Assembly: GCA_002454415.1 (NCBI GenBank)
Contig: DKIT01000045.1
Location: forward strand, 10,203 to 27,902
DNA length: 17,700 nucleotides
From: Sphingobacterium sp. UBA6711
GTDB lineage: Bacteria; Bacteroidota; Bacteroidia; Sphingobacteriales; Sphingobacteriaceae
Direction of reading: 5' to 3'
Shown here piece by piece: positions 8,304-16,950 of the stretch. Position 1 is the stretch's first letter; each line of letters opens with the position of its first letter. Under the pieces are notes generated by a model that was given only the letters and a program-made list of their open reading frames with translations, was not told the DNA's origin and searched no databases. The translations under genes were made by a program, and so were the position numbers.

Positions 8304-9209
8304 TCAAAAAAGCTTTTTTAAAATCTGACGTTGATAAACATCTTCATTCTCTATCACAATCTTATCACCACCAATCACTTCATTGACATATTTAGACTTT
8401 ATATTAACTTTATGCTTAGCTCCCATCATTAACCATTCATATTCAATATCAATATGCCCAACATCTATAGCCTGATAGCCCAACTTGCTAAGGTCATAAG
8501 CCAATACGGTCGCTGTAGGTCCCAAAGCAATTAGGATAAGATTATTTTTAGCTAATTTGCTCGCTTCTTCAAGAATCACATCATACTGATCAAATGCACT
8601 TTTGGACCGGCACAAGATTCGCCCAATACTTTCAACATTATCAAAGAGATCGTTACCTACGCCTAAGCGGCTTTTTTCTCCCTCTATAAATATAATATCG
8701 CGACCTTTCCAAATCTGCTTTAACAGGCTAAACCAATAAATTGATTTTTTTTGGTCAAGGAAATCAATATAGGGCCGTGTAATAAAGGTATTTCCATACC
8801 TCTTCTCTGCCTTAAGGTAGTTATCCCATAAATATCCATATAAATAAAAATGCGCGCGCCAAAACCGACGTGCCCGCCTGTTGTACCTATCTAAGTCAAC
8901 AAATGCATCCGAAATACACACCACGTGATTTGTAAGATCACTTGTCAGTACCTCAGCCAATCTTTTAGCAAGCTCATCATCATCACGCTGAAAACGAATT
9001 CCCTCTCCACCAATCAGGAGCATTTCACCATCGCCAAACCGACTGACCGAAGACTTTTGGGAGATAATATGTGAAATAGTTTCCTCGATTGTCATTACCG
9101 TTGGTTCGACACGCTGCTTTCTTCCTGTTAGAAGTTCCAACATATTATACCATTCTATAATTACATTATAGCGAAACTTATCTTTAAATTTATGTAGGAA
9201 TGATCGCAT
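8304..9209 (-). CDS. GT-D fold glycosyltransferase (DUF1792, SP_1767-like)
   Basis: This 301-residue protein matches the GT-D family (formerly DUF1792), known from streptococcal adhesin glycosylation and since seen in polysaccharide loci. Family marks are SRFGDGE (56-62) near the start, IEGEKSRLGVGNDL (175-188), LGPTATVLAYDL (229-240) and GHIDIEYEW (251-259). It has no membrane segments and is probably cytosolic. The start chosen is ATG at 9207-9209, where TAATG makes the upstream stop and this start share a base. The frame also runs back to a TTG at 9257, but that would overlap the upstream gene by 49 nt. It is likely to add one sugar to the growing repeat unit. The fold assignment is good; the sugar is unknown. 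Confidence 0.86.
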   Translation of the reverse strand: MRSFLHKFKDKFRYNVIIEWYNMLELLTGRKQRVEPTVMTIEETISHIISQKSSVSRFGDGEMLLIGGEGIRFQRDDDELAKRLAEVLTSDLTNHVVCISDAFVDLDRYNRRARRFWRAHFYLYGYLWDNYLKAEKRYGNTFITRPYIDFLDQKKSIYWFSLLKQIWKGRDIIFIEGEKSRLGVGNDLFDNVESIGRILCRSKSAFDQYDVILEEASKLAKNNLILIALGPTATVLAYDLSKLGYQAIDVGHIDIEYEWLMMGAKHKVNIKSKYVNEVIGGDKIVIENEDVYQRQILKKLF

Positions 9210-10336
9210 TAGCTTAAATTTAAATGATCTAAAACTTTTTTCATTTGCTTGCTCCAAGATAATTCATAAACATCATTTCTAATGCTCAATGGCTCCCAAT
9301 GTACGGACAAACAATAGGAAACGATTCGTTCGATGTCAATCGGAGATTCATCTGGTTTCGCCTTTAAGATGTAAGGCTTATTTTCGAAATCAGAGTCTAT
9401 TTCTGAATACATAAAAGGTATGCCTCTCGCAGCATACTCCCTTGTCTTCAATGTTCTAATAAATGTTATCCCGCTACGATGTCTTGCCAGACTCCCAATC
9501 GCAAAATCTGCCTTGTCAAACATGAGATCAAGATCCCTGCCCCATAATGCGCCATGTAAGAAAACATACTCCTGCACACCTGCCATTTCAATAGCCGTAA
9601 ATATTTCATTTTGTTCCCTCGCTCCGCTCAGATTTCCGACAATATTGAAGAAAACCTTGCATTTTGGATTTTCCTTGTAATAAATACCTAATCCTTTGAT
9701 CACTCGATCAAATCCATGCCAAAAATGGATTTCCGCTACCCCAAGCAAATGAATCTCATGCTCATCATGAGGCTTTTTAACGCGCAAGGGGAGTTCATCC
9801 AAATCAATACCATTAGAAATTTTGATTGTTTTTGCGCCGAAAATTTCATTCTCTTCGGTAAATGTCACGATAGCATCCAGTACAGAAGCCATGTCTTTTC
9901 TAAAAAAACGATCGGGTATCTGCCTTATTTTATCAATCAAACGAATATATTCTTGATCATAAGGATATGTCGGAACTTCCATTACGACTTTCGCCCCGGC
10001 CTTTCTAAATTTCCGCACTGCATCAACCAAAAAAGGACTCGAGTTATGATAAGAACGTATATATATTAAATCAAATTGCTCTTTTGACACATACGAAGTT
10101 AAGCAGGAAAAATCCCATCTCTTTCTAGATTTAGCCCAAGGCCCTTTCCCCAAATCAGCAATGATTTCACCATCGACAATCCATGCACGATGTCCATTGT
10201 CCAATACGTCGTAGTAACATAGCCTGACTTTAGCTCCACATTCCTGGAGGCCTTTGACCTGGCCAAATATCTTTTTACTAATACCATTGTGGGCACTAAA
10301 GCCATGAAAGACAAGAAATAAAACTTTTAGTTCCAT
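9209..10336 (-). CDS. GT4-like glycosyltransferase
   Basis: This is a 375-residue GT-B type protein. The N-terminus (VLFLVFHGFSAHNGISKKI, 5-23) is a typical Rossmann start with a glycine before the acceptor helix. The donor half contains ISNGIDLDELP (173-183), LLGVAEIHFWHGFDRVI (197-213) where HGFDR replaces the usual KGxD, and KTREYAARGIPF (297-308) in place of the canonical EX7E region. The fold is clear, but the enzyme belongs to a divergent GT4 branch. The start is ATG at 10334-10336, 40 nt after the flippase stop. Its stop overlaps the GT-D start by one base, indicating translational coupling. Acceptor and donor are unknown. Confidence 0.86.
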   Translation of the reverse strand: MELKVLFLVFHGFSAHNGISKKIFGQVKGLQECGAKVRLCYYDVLDNGHRAWIVDGEIIADLGKGPWAKSRKRWDFSCLTSYVSKEQFDLIYIRSYHNSSPFLVDAVRKFRKAGAKVVMEVPTYPYDQEYIRLIDKIRQIPDRFFRKDMASVLDAIVTFTEENEIFGAKTIKISNGIDLDELPLRVKKPHDEHEIHLLGVAEIHFWHGFDRVIKGLGIYYKENPKCKVFFNIVGNLSGAREQNEIFTAIEMAGVQEYVFLHGALWGRDLDLMFDKADFAIGSLARHRSGITFIRTLKTREYAARGIPFMYSEIDSDFENKPYILKAKPDESPIDIERIVSYCLSVHWEPLSIRNDVYELSWSKQMKKVLDHLNLS

Positions 10337-10355
10337 AGAATGTGATTTTTACAAA

Positions 10356-10372
10356 ATGGAGCGTACTCCCAT
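10356..10372 (-). other. Intercistronic hairpin between flippase and GT4-like gene
   Basis: Read on the minus strand, ATGGGAG-TACG-CTCCAT can fold into a six-pair stem with one bulged G and a four-base loop, followed directly by TTTTG. It lies in the 40-nt gap between two co-directional genes. It could act as a weak attenuator or as an RNA-processing or stability element. It is too short to be called a terminator with confidence. Confidence 0.3.
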
Positions 10373-10376
10373 ATCC

Positions 10377-11819
10377 TTAATTTCTCCTCTTTAAATATAA
10401 TTCTATAAAAGACCTATATCCTGCAAACCAAACAAAAGCGAGAAAAAAAAGAGCGGATACAACGATCTTAATGGCGAGCCTAAACCAGACAATCTCTGTT
10501 AAAAAGAATATTCCACATATATACAGCAGAAACGTCAACAATAAACCAGCCAGCACAGGCTTTGCCAAAAGATAAAAAAAGCAAAATAAGTCTCTACTAA
10601 AAATCTTTGTATACATGATTACATAGGTAAAAACAAATGTGAAACAGTTTGTTATGACAAGGCATCCAGCGACCGCGGAAATAGCCCTAAAATAAAAAAT
10701 CCCCAAGAGTATACCACAAACATTCAACAAAGCCGATAGTAATCCAGAGAAAAACAAATATTTGGTATCTCCAGTGGTTTGAAAAATCGATCCTGATGAG
10801 GACAGAATAAGCTGTATCCCCACGTTCAGGCTCAAGATCTGAAATACAGGTACCGCAGGCCACCACTGCGCTCCAAAAAATAGATAAATCAAATCTTCTG
10901 CCGCAAAGTAAAGAAAGGTCGCCAGTGGAAATCCAATTAAAGCCAATACGGCGATAAGTTGTTCCGTCGCAGCGATTAGCTGCATTTTATCCTCTTTTTT
11001 TAGACTCAATATGGGATGTATCACCGGTGTGATCACTTGTGTAATATTTTGCAGTGGTAGCGACATCAATTGATAGGCTTTATCATAATAACCCAAGATA
11101 TTAATTCCTAGATATCTTCCGATAAGCAATGTGTCCGAATTTTTACTAAAATAATTTACGATGTTGAATAGAAATTGAAACGTAGAATAGCGCAAAATTG
11201 GCCGAATTGTATTTAAAGATATCCTCAATTTAAAAGGCAATGGAAAATGCACATAGGATACGATAAAAAGAAGTATACTATACAGAATGGGATTAATTAG
11301 GAGCGCATATATACCAGCACCATAAAACGCGGCACTTATTGACACCGCCCCCAAGACAATCTGAATAATAAAGCTTCTGATAGCGATAAACTTGAACATT
11401 CTTTCACGATAAAATAAGGCATTGGGTACGACCGAGCTTGCTGTAAAGAATAGGCCAATCGCCAATAGCCTGATTATATTTCGAAGCAAAGGCTGCCCAT
11501 AATAGTCGGCGATCAAGGGAGCAATCAAGATAAGAATTAATGCCAGTATAAATCCTAAATAACAAGAAATAGAAAACAGATTCCCGAGTTCATCTTTGGT
11601 GAGGTTTTTATATTGAATCACGGCAGGAAAAAGGCCGATGTCGGCAATTAAATTCAAAAAAGCTATAATCACCATAGCCACGGCAATTACACCAAACTGC
11701 TCAGGCGACAAAAGCCGTGCAAGAACAGCAGTTACACCGAGAGATATGATCAAATTAGCATATTTTGCTATTGCAGTAAAAAAAACACCTGAAATAACCT
11801 CTTGCTTGGCATTTTCCAT
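10377..11819 (-). CDS. wzx: Wzx-type polysaccharide flippase (MOP superfamily)
   Basis: This 480-residue polytopic membrane protein has about 12-14 hydrophobic segments across its whole length. The N-terminal stretch FTAIAKYANLIISLGV (14-29) followed by LARLLSPEQFGVIAVA (33-48) is typical of polysaccharide-transport members of the MOP superfamily, close to the WzxC branch. Its expected job is to move the undecaprenyl-linked repeat unit from the cytoplasmic to the periplasmic face for polymerisation. It sits centrally among the glycosyltransferases, as Wzx genes usually do. The start is ATG at 11817-11819, and TAATG makes it share a base with the stop of the interrupted GT2 gene. If ribosomes stop early at the TAG in that gene, coupled translation of this flippase could fall. 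Confidence 0.93.
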   Translation of the reverse strand: MENAKQEVISGVFFTAIAKYANLIISLGVTAVLARLLSPEQFGVIAVAMVIIAFLNLIADIGLFPAVIQYKNLTKDELGNLFSISCYLGFILALILILIAPLIADYYGQPLLRNIIRLLAIGLFFTASSVVPNALFYRERMFKFIAIRSFIIQIVLGAVSISAAFYGAGIYALLINPILYSILLFIVSYVHFPLPFKLRISLNTIRPILRYSTFQFLFNIVNYFSKNSDTLLIGRYLGINILGYYDKAYQLMSLPLQNITQVITPVIHPILSLKKEDKMQLIAATEQLIAVLALIGFPLATFLYFAAEDLIYLFFGAQWWPAVPVFQILSLNVGIQLILSSSGSIFQTTGDTKYLFFSGLLSALLNVCGILLGIFYFRAISAVAGCLVITNCFTFVFTYVIMYTKIFSRDLFCFFYLLAKPVLAGLLLTFLLYICGIFFLTEIVWFRLAIKIVVSALFFLAFVWFAGYRSFIELYLKRRN

Positions 11820-12757
11820 TAGCTCCGTATATATTTTTTAAACAGTAATGCGAATAGTGTTTTTATTTTGACATATTTTCGCCAGCGTCTTAAACAAATC
11901 ATAAGAATGTACGTACGTTTTTTCAAAGACATGTCGTAAGCTTTCCACACTGCCGCATCGATCATCTCCTTGAGGTAAAGATCAATGATCTCCCTCACAT
12001 TACTGTTTTTTTTCGCGTACTCCAACAATTTAGTTCCCATAACAAAATAACTATGTATATTTTTCATGGAGTAAGGAACCATCATAAAGGAACCAACTCG
12101 CAGGCGTCGTATAAAAAAAGACGCAGGTATATAGCGAGCTTTTTGAGCTTCTAAGAATAAAAGTGATGTAAATAAATCATCTTCATGAACGATATTCTCG
12201 TTAAAGGTCTACCCTATTTTCCTTAAAAAGTTCAGATCTATAAAAAGGAGCCAGACAGGTGAAAAGAATTTACTAGACTTCAACAGCTTTTCAAAGGTTG
12301 CCCTTCCAGGCATAATCATACTTTCGATACCTGTTCTCTTATAATTAAATTTATCAACCAAAGCTGAATCAAAGGTACCATCATTTAAAGTTTCCGCATC
12401 AAAAAATACAAAATCCACCTGATCTCTTCTACAATATTCGTAACACGTTCCCAAGGCATCTCTATTAAGAATATCATCACTATCCATAAAATAAATAAAA
12501 TTTCCTTTTGCCTGAGATATTCCTACATTTCTTGCTGCCGACGCACCTCGATTTTCTTGTGAAAGAACCCGCATTCTAGGATCTTTCGAAGCCCATTGTT
12601 CCAAACGGTATAAACTTCCATCAGTAGAGCCGTCATTTATTGCTAATAATTCAAAATTGCCAAATGTCTGGCACAACACACTCTCTACCGCGCTATCAAG
12701 ATATGCTACAGTATTGAAAACTGGCATCACTACAGTTATTTCAGGATAGTTTTTCAT
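11819..12757 (-). pseudogene. Family 2 glycosyltransferase interrupted by an in-frame TAG codon
   Basis: One continuous 313-codon frame is broken by a single stop codon at 12209-12211 (codon 183). The first 182 residues are an ordinary GT-A domain: TVVMPVFNT (8-16), INDGSTDGS (40-48), NRGASAARN (69-77) and metal-binding MDSDD (91-95). After the stop the same frame resumes with TFNENIVHEDDLF, containing the catalytic-base motif HEDD (191-194), and runs on to an intact C-terminus ending in TAA at 11819. From 12085 leftward it is also an ATG-initiated 88-residue frame. No frameshift is needed: one base change, for example TTG to TAG, explains it. The 182-residue product would lack the catalytic-base region and is probably inactive, unless the stop is read through or is a sequencing error. 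The start chosen is ATG at 12755-12757, 16 nt after the acetyltransferase stop; upstream in-frame starts overlap that gene. Confidence 0.88.
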
Positions 12758-12773
12758 GATTTTTGATCCATTT

Positions 12774-13367
12774 TCATTGCTGAGCATCCCATTTTTTAAC
12801 CACTTTAGCTGGATTTCCGACGACCACAGAAAACGGTGGAACATCTTTTGTTACAACCGAGCCAGCCCCCACAACACAATGTTCACCGATAGTAATACCC
12901 GCCAAAATTACTGCATTTGCTCCTATCCATACATTATTATTGATTTTTACGGGCGAGACTTCTATTCCCTGTTCTGCGATTGTTATATCAACATCTTCAT
13001 ACTTGTGATTAAGCCCCGATATTAATACATGCTGTCCTATTTGCACATAATCTCCGATCCATACAGGTCCTATTACTGTATTTCCAACGCCAATTCTTGA
13101 ATTACTGCCAATAATAAGATCGCCTACGGCATTATTAATTAGGGAGTACGATTCCACCACAGTCCGAGTACCGATTTGACATTTTCTAAATGGCACCAAA
13201 TCTTTACGAACACTCCAATAGATCACGGCACCATGTCCTTTATGAACATATAAAAACTGAAATAATCTTAAATACCATCTCGGACGCGTCCGTACAGGAT
13301 GCATAAGGACGCTATGAAGCCATCGTTTTAAACGAGGAGAACGCATTACTTTTTCCTTTAATCCCAT
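12774..13367 (-). CDS. Hexapeptide-repeat O-acetyltransferase
   Basis: This 197-residue member of the left-handed beta-helix acyltransferases is related to maltose/galactoside and capsule O-acetyltransferases. Hexapeptide repeats run from about 64 to 175 (such as IGSNSRIGVGNTVIG, VWIGDYVQIG and VWIGANAVILAGITIG). The likely catalytic histidine is H121 in SGLNHKYED. The C-terminal signature VVTKDVPPFSVVVGNPAKVVK (171-191) is typical. The basic N-terminal 35 residues may contact the membrane. It should transfer an acetyl group from acetyl-CoA to a sugar hydroxyl (or to an amino sugar) of the repeat unit in the cytosol. The start is ATG at 13365-13367, 37 nt after the upstream GT2 stop. Confidence 0.9.
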   Translation of the reverse strand: MGLKEKVMRSPRLKRWLHSVLMHPVRTRPRWYLRLFQFLYVHKGHGAVIYWSVRKDLVPFRKCQIGTRTVVESYSLINNAVGDLIIGSNSRIGVGNTVIGPVWIGDYVQIGQHVLISGLNHKYEDVDITIAEQGIEVSPVKINNNVWIGANAVILAGITIGEHCVVGAGSVVTKDVPPFSVVVGNPAKVVKKWDAQQ

Positions 13368-13404
13368 ATCAACTTAAATACTTTAAAGCCATACTTTCTT
13401 CAGG

Positions 13405-14589
13405 TTACTCCTTATCATCTGCTGGGACTTCACCATGTTTCGTGTGAATGAAAGTCGACCGTCCCGAGCGAAAATGGATTATACTACTTATCATCGCAAA
13501 AAATAGACGTGGTAAGGTAAATATCGCCAGTAACAATTGCTTCGTATACAATTTTTTGGGAATTGCCAAAGCTAAACTTGCCAAATACAAAATAATTAAA
13601 AAAAACCATTTTAACGAAGAAATATCAGCGACAAAAAGCGATGTAAGCAAGAATAGCGGAATGATACCGAGCATAATAATTCGAGGTGGCATAGACCACT
13701 GGAAAATTTTGTCCAATAAAGCCCAATTTCTGGAAACAAGCGCTTTTTGTGTCTGTTTAATCGCAAGACAGAAAATCTCGATTTGTGAAGCGATCCAACG
13801 TCTGCGTTGTTTTGAAAAATCGTCACTATATTGAATTTTTTCATCTAAAATGACAACATCTTCTAAATAAATGGTGTCTATGCGATCTAACAAGAGGAAA
13901 TATTCCAAAAACTTATCTTCTCCCATCGATTTGATCTCTGCTATCCTTTGCTTAAACCAATTAAAATCAAATGCCATACCCGATCCGATCAGGGCTGCAG
14001 GTAGACCAAGACGAGCATGCCCCAAACGAAAAATAGAATTATTGATCTCTTCGCTTACACCATCCAAAATTGCCGTTGTTGTGGCATTATTTTTAGCCGT
14101 ACGATGGGTTTGAATGGCTTTTGCTCCAAAAGCGAAAGCATTATTTAGTTTACTGAGAAAGTCAGGAAAAACAATATTGTCAGCATCCATTACTACAACA
14201 ACATCAAAAAGTTGTGAATCCAACCAAGACATTGCTGTTGTTAATGCTGCAGCTTTCGACCGCTCACTCTCAGCTGGATATATGAGTGAAACACCCAATG
14301 CCCGAAGCTGATCATTGGTATTATCTTCCATTGCATCCGAAATGACCACGATTTCAAATTTGTCGGCAGGGTATTCCTGTTCTTTAAAACGTATAACGCT
14401 TTCCTTTATGACATTATCTTCTTTGTAAGCTGGAAATAATATGGCAAATCTCAACGATATTTCAGTTTCTGGGAAAATAACCTTTCTTTTTATACGGGAT
14501 GCAAAGGCGAAAAGAGCTACATAGCATACCCATAACGACAATGCCAAGAAAAATAAAAAGTCAATGTACCAAAGGATAGTTATAAGCAT
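13405..14589 (-). CDS. Membrane-bound family 2 glycosyltransferase (processive-type motifs)
   Basis: This is a 394-residue GT2 enzyme with an N-terminal membrane segment (about 5-30), a GT-A domain and three or so C-terminal hydrophobic segments (about 303-375). The motif set resembles cellulose/hyaluronan-synthase-type enzymes: FAILFPAYKED (48-58), D85 in ISDAMEDN, metal-binding MDADN (134-138), a possible catalytic-base ED in SMGEDKFLEY (221-230), and QRRRW (261-265), a good Q/RxxRW match. The QxxRW motif allows processive polymerisation in known synthases, but many single-transfer membrane GT2s also carry it. The start is ATG at 14587-14589, 15 nt after the upstream GT2 stop. It is the better of the two membrane GT2 genes in the cluster as a candidate polymer-forming enzyme. 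Confidence 0.91.
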   Translation of the reverse strand: MLITILWYIDFLFFLALSLWVCYVALFAFASRIKRKVIFPETEISLRFAILFPAYKEDNVIKESVIRFKEQEYPADKFEIVVISDAMEDNTNDQLRALGVSLIYPAESERSKAAALTTAMSWLDSQLFDVVVVMDADNIVFPDFLSKLNNAFAFGAKAIQTHRTAKNNATTTAILDGVSEEINNSIFRLGHARLGLPAALIGSGMAFDFNWFKQRIAEIKSMGEDKFLEYFLLLDRIDTIYLEDVVILDEKIQYSDDFSKQRRRWIASQIEIFCLAIKQTQKALVSRNWALLDKIFQWSMPPRIIMLGIIPLFLLTSLFVADISSLKWFFLIILYLASLALAIPKKLYTKQLLLAIFTLPRLFFAMISSIIHFRSGRSTFIHTKHGEVPADDKE

Positions 14590-14604
14590 AACAGTATATA
14601 TTAA

Positions 14605-15510
14605 TTAACGGCTTTCTATCATTATCCAGCGACAGGCAGACCAAATCCCTTTCATCATTGCCATAGATTGCTTGAACTTTAATTTAAACAAAAGTAAACA
14701 CAAATGTATTGGAAAAGCCATTAAAATTAGATAACTAAGCGATAAAACCCGTAAACTGCTTTTTCTTTGTCTGTAGGCAAAGATCACTCGATTTCGCGTG
14801 ATATAAAACATTTTTAACGGACTATCCATTCCAGTAGATGAACTCTCGAGATGAACTACTTGAGCCTTAGGAAAATAAAACAATTGGAAATATTGGGTAA
14901 TGCTATTCGACCAGTCCAACTCTTCATAATACAAAAAGTAGCATGTAGGCATCTTGCCAACATAGTCGATCACGGTTTTGGGAACGAACATGGCCGCACC
15001 ATGAAAATAAGGAATTTGAACTATTTGATCATATTGACCAAGATCCATTTCTCTATATCCTATTTGTTTATTCCTAATAGTTATTGGCGTGAGTGAAGTG
15101 CTCCCTGCAAACTGAATCAAATTACGAGGCGTATGATACAATATTTTAGGAGAAAGCCCCCCCACTTTTGGATTTGCGTCACAAAATGAAATCATGGATC
15201 GAATTTGTGCATCAGCGTCCGTAGGTAACAAAGTATCATTGTTAATAAAATACAGATAATCACCAATGGCCATTTCTAATCCCCGATTATTGCCACCAGC
15301 AAACCCCAGATTCTCCGACAAATACTCGCCCTTTACTAATGGATATTGTTGTTTAATCACCTGAAATTCGTTCTCATTAGAAGCGTTATCAATTACAATA
15401 ACTTCAAAACAAAAACTTCTGATATGATCAAAGATCGTTCGCAGCAGATTTATTGTATCGCGAGCACCATTAAAATTAACTGTAATAAATGAAACTCTAG
15501 GATGAGACAT
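14605..15510 (-). CDS. Family 2 glycosyltransferase, rhamnosyltransferase-like
   Basis: This GT-A enzyme has 301 residues from the start chosen here. It carries the family pattern VSFITVNFNG (6-15), VIVIDNASNENE (37-48), LSENLGFAGGNNRG (64-77), metal-binding INNDT (89-93) and the acceptor/base region YYEELDWS (194-201). This arrangement matches the WbbL/rhamnosyltransferase branch of GT2, but the actual sugar may differ. A hydrophobic stretch at about 256-277 may hold it to the membrane. The start ATG at 15508-15510 gives a 14-nt overlap with the polymerase gene and puts the first beta-strand close to the N-terminus. Two in-frame ATGs (15519, 15528) and a TTG (15558) lie further back inside the upstream gene. 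Confidence 0.9.
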   Translation of the reverse strand: MSHPRVSFITVNFNGARDTINLLRTIFDHIRSFCFEVIVIDNASNENEFQVIKQQYPLVKGEYLSENLGFAGGNNRGLEMAIGDYLYFINNDTLLPTDADAQIRSMISFCDANPKVGGLSPKILYHTPRNLIQFAGSTSLTPITIRNKQIGYREMDLGQYDQIVQIPYFHGAAMFVPKTVIDYVGKMPTCYFLYYEELDWSNSITQYFQLFYFPKAQVVHLESSSTGMDSPLKMFYITRNRVIFAYRQRKSSLRVLSLSYLILMAFPIHLCLLLFKLKFKQSMAMMKGIWSACRWIMIESR

Positions 15511-16930
15511 GCTGTTCATTTGGTTCATTTTGTTGTAAATATGGGCACAACATCGCAATTGCCATTAAAATATAAATTGTCTCCCCTGTTGGGAATTGAT
15601 GCAATACTTCGTTTCCATAACCCGCTAACATCATCCCTGCAATGCCCGCCGCTGCAGCACTACAAAAGCCGCGAATCATGGGATCCTTTAATCTAAACCA
15701 GACAAAATAAAAACAAATCGCCAAACAAGAAATCCAAACCAACACATAGAGTACCAAGCCGATCACTCCCGTTTCTACCCAGACAAAAACAAAAGAAGTA
15801 TCTGTAGGAAGCCCGTTTAAAAGATCTCCCTCGTTCGCATTCTTTGCAGCTCCCAAGCCCAACCCAATGGGATAATTATGCATAAATGTTTTCATTTTGG
15901 CCTGATTTTCTTTGCGCAAATTGAATGATGCATCCTCTCTAAATTGAAAAGCTGTTCGCATCCTCCGAATATCGGCATTACTATTTCCTATATTTGTTAG
16001 CGACAAGAAGCAAAAGACGAGAACAAATACCGATGATCCCCAAATCACTAATCGCCATTGCTTTAATAGGAGAATGTAAAATGCATATCCCGCAACTGGG
16101 ATTGCCATTGCGGATCGGGTACCTGATATCAGCATACCATACATCGCGAGCACAGCGACAATACTGTATAAAATACGTACACTTCTATTTTTTTCGTAGA
16201 AAAACAAAATGGAGAAAACAACCATTCCAAGGCCCATATGACAGCCAAAATTAGCAGCATCCGTAAAAAAGGAAAAGTAGCGGACCCCGCTATAAATTAG
16301 ATGTGTATGAGCCCCAAGCGTATAAAGCCAAATTCTTTCATCCGAGTCAAATCCAATAAATTTTTGTCCAACTGCTTTTAGGGCTGCTAATAACACTAAA
16401 ATTGCCCAAAAAATAAAAAAAGACCTGAGCTTGGATCTATCTTTAAAAATATAGTAGACTAAAAACTGAAATAAGCACAAATAGAGTGCTGTGCTTCGAA
16501 TAGCGGCCATCCAGTTACCGAAGATACCATCGGGATTAAATACTTCTACCATACAATATCCTACCCAAGCTAATGAGACAAAGAAGTAAAAGGGGATTTT
16601 CAGCTTAGCATTATAATTTCGATATAGATGATTTAACGCAATTACAATAAAATTGAATAGTATCACCAGATCTACTACAATACTTGGAGGCACGGGTATA
16701 CGCACATAGCGCAATATTCCCATTACGAAGAAACATACGGTGAATAAGAAAAGAAAACTAACAAAAGGATTCCGAATACAAACAATTAAAAAGCAAAGCA
16801 GAAAAGGAACGAGAGAAATTCCAATACTCGGCAAAAGACCACCGGATATAGCCAAAAATGTAATTAGCACACATCCTAATACAGCCAATAACTTTAAGCC
16901 AAGTTTATCAAAAAAAATTTCCTTCGTCAT
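15497..16930 (-). CDS. O-antigen polymerase/ligase-family membrane protein (Wzy-like)
   Basis: This 477-residue polytopic membrane protein has about 11-12 hydrophobic segments. The signature of the O-antigen ligase/polymerase superfamily (PF04932 type) is present: LISGTRSAM (267-275) at the end of a membrane helix, then a periplasmic loop of about 70 residues containing PIGLGLGAAKN (354-364) and DTSFVFVWVETGVIG (377-391). In a locus with a Wzx flippase and a co-polymerase, the likely role is Wzy, joining repeat units at the periplasmic face of the inner membrane. A WaaL-type ligase cannot be excluded from sequence alone. The start is ATG at 16928-16930, 20 nt after the co-polymerase stop, with an AAGGA stretch just upstream. 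Confidence 0.88.
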   Translation of the reverse strand: MTKEIFFDKLGLKLLAVLGCVLITFLAISGGLLPSIGISLVPFLLCFLIVCIRNPFVSFLFLFTVCFFVMGILRYVRIPVPPSIVVDLVILFNFIVIALNHLYRNYNAKLKIPFYFFVSLAWVGYCMVEVFNPDGIFGNWMAAIRSTALYLCLFQFLVYYIFKDRSKLRSFFIFWAILVLLAALKAVGQKFIGFDSDERIWLYTLGAHTHLIYSGVRYFSFFTDAANFGCHMGLGMVVFSILFFYEKNRSVRILYSIVAVLAMYGMLISGTRSAMAIPVAGYAFYILLLKQWRLVIWGSSVFVLVFCFLSLTNIGNSNADIRRMRTAFQFREDASFNLRKENQAKMKTFMHNYPIGLGLGAAKNANEGDLLNGLPTDTSFVFVWVETGVIGLVLYVLVWISCLAICFYFVWFRLKDPMIRGFCSAAAAGIAGMMLAGYGNEVLHQFPTGETIYILMAIAMLCPYLQQNEPNEQHVSS

Positions 16931-16950
16931 TTTCCTTTTTCTGGTGTCGG

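Noticed and set aside
9210..9257. TTG start at 9257 for the GT-D protein
   Set aside because: An ATG at 9209 coupled to the upstream stop through TAATG is more plausible than a 49-nt overlap from TTG.
12086..12208. Frameshift as the cause of the broken GT2
   Set aside because: The frames on both sides of the TAG are identical and the protein reads on without a shift, so a point nonsense change is sufficient.
13448..13834. 128-codon plus-strand open frame
   Set aside because: It is antisense to the intact membrane GT2 gene with all catalytic motifs, and the product is Lys/Ile-rich without family features.
15511..15558. TTG start at 15558 for the rhamnosyltransferase-like GT2
   Set aside because: The extra residues overlap the polymerase gene and precede the conserved first strand without adding any domain.
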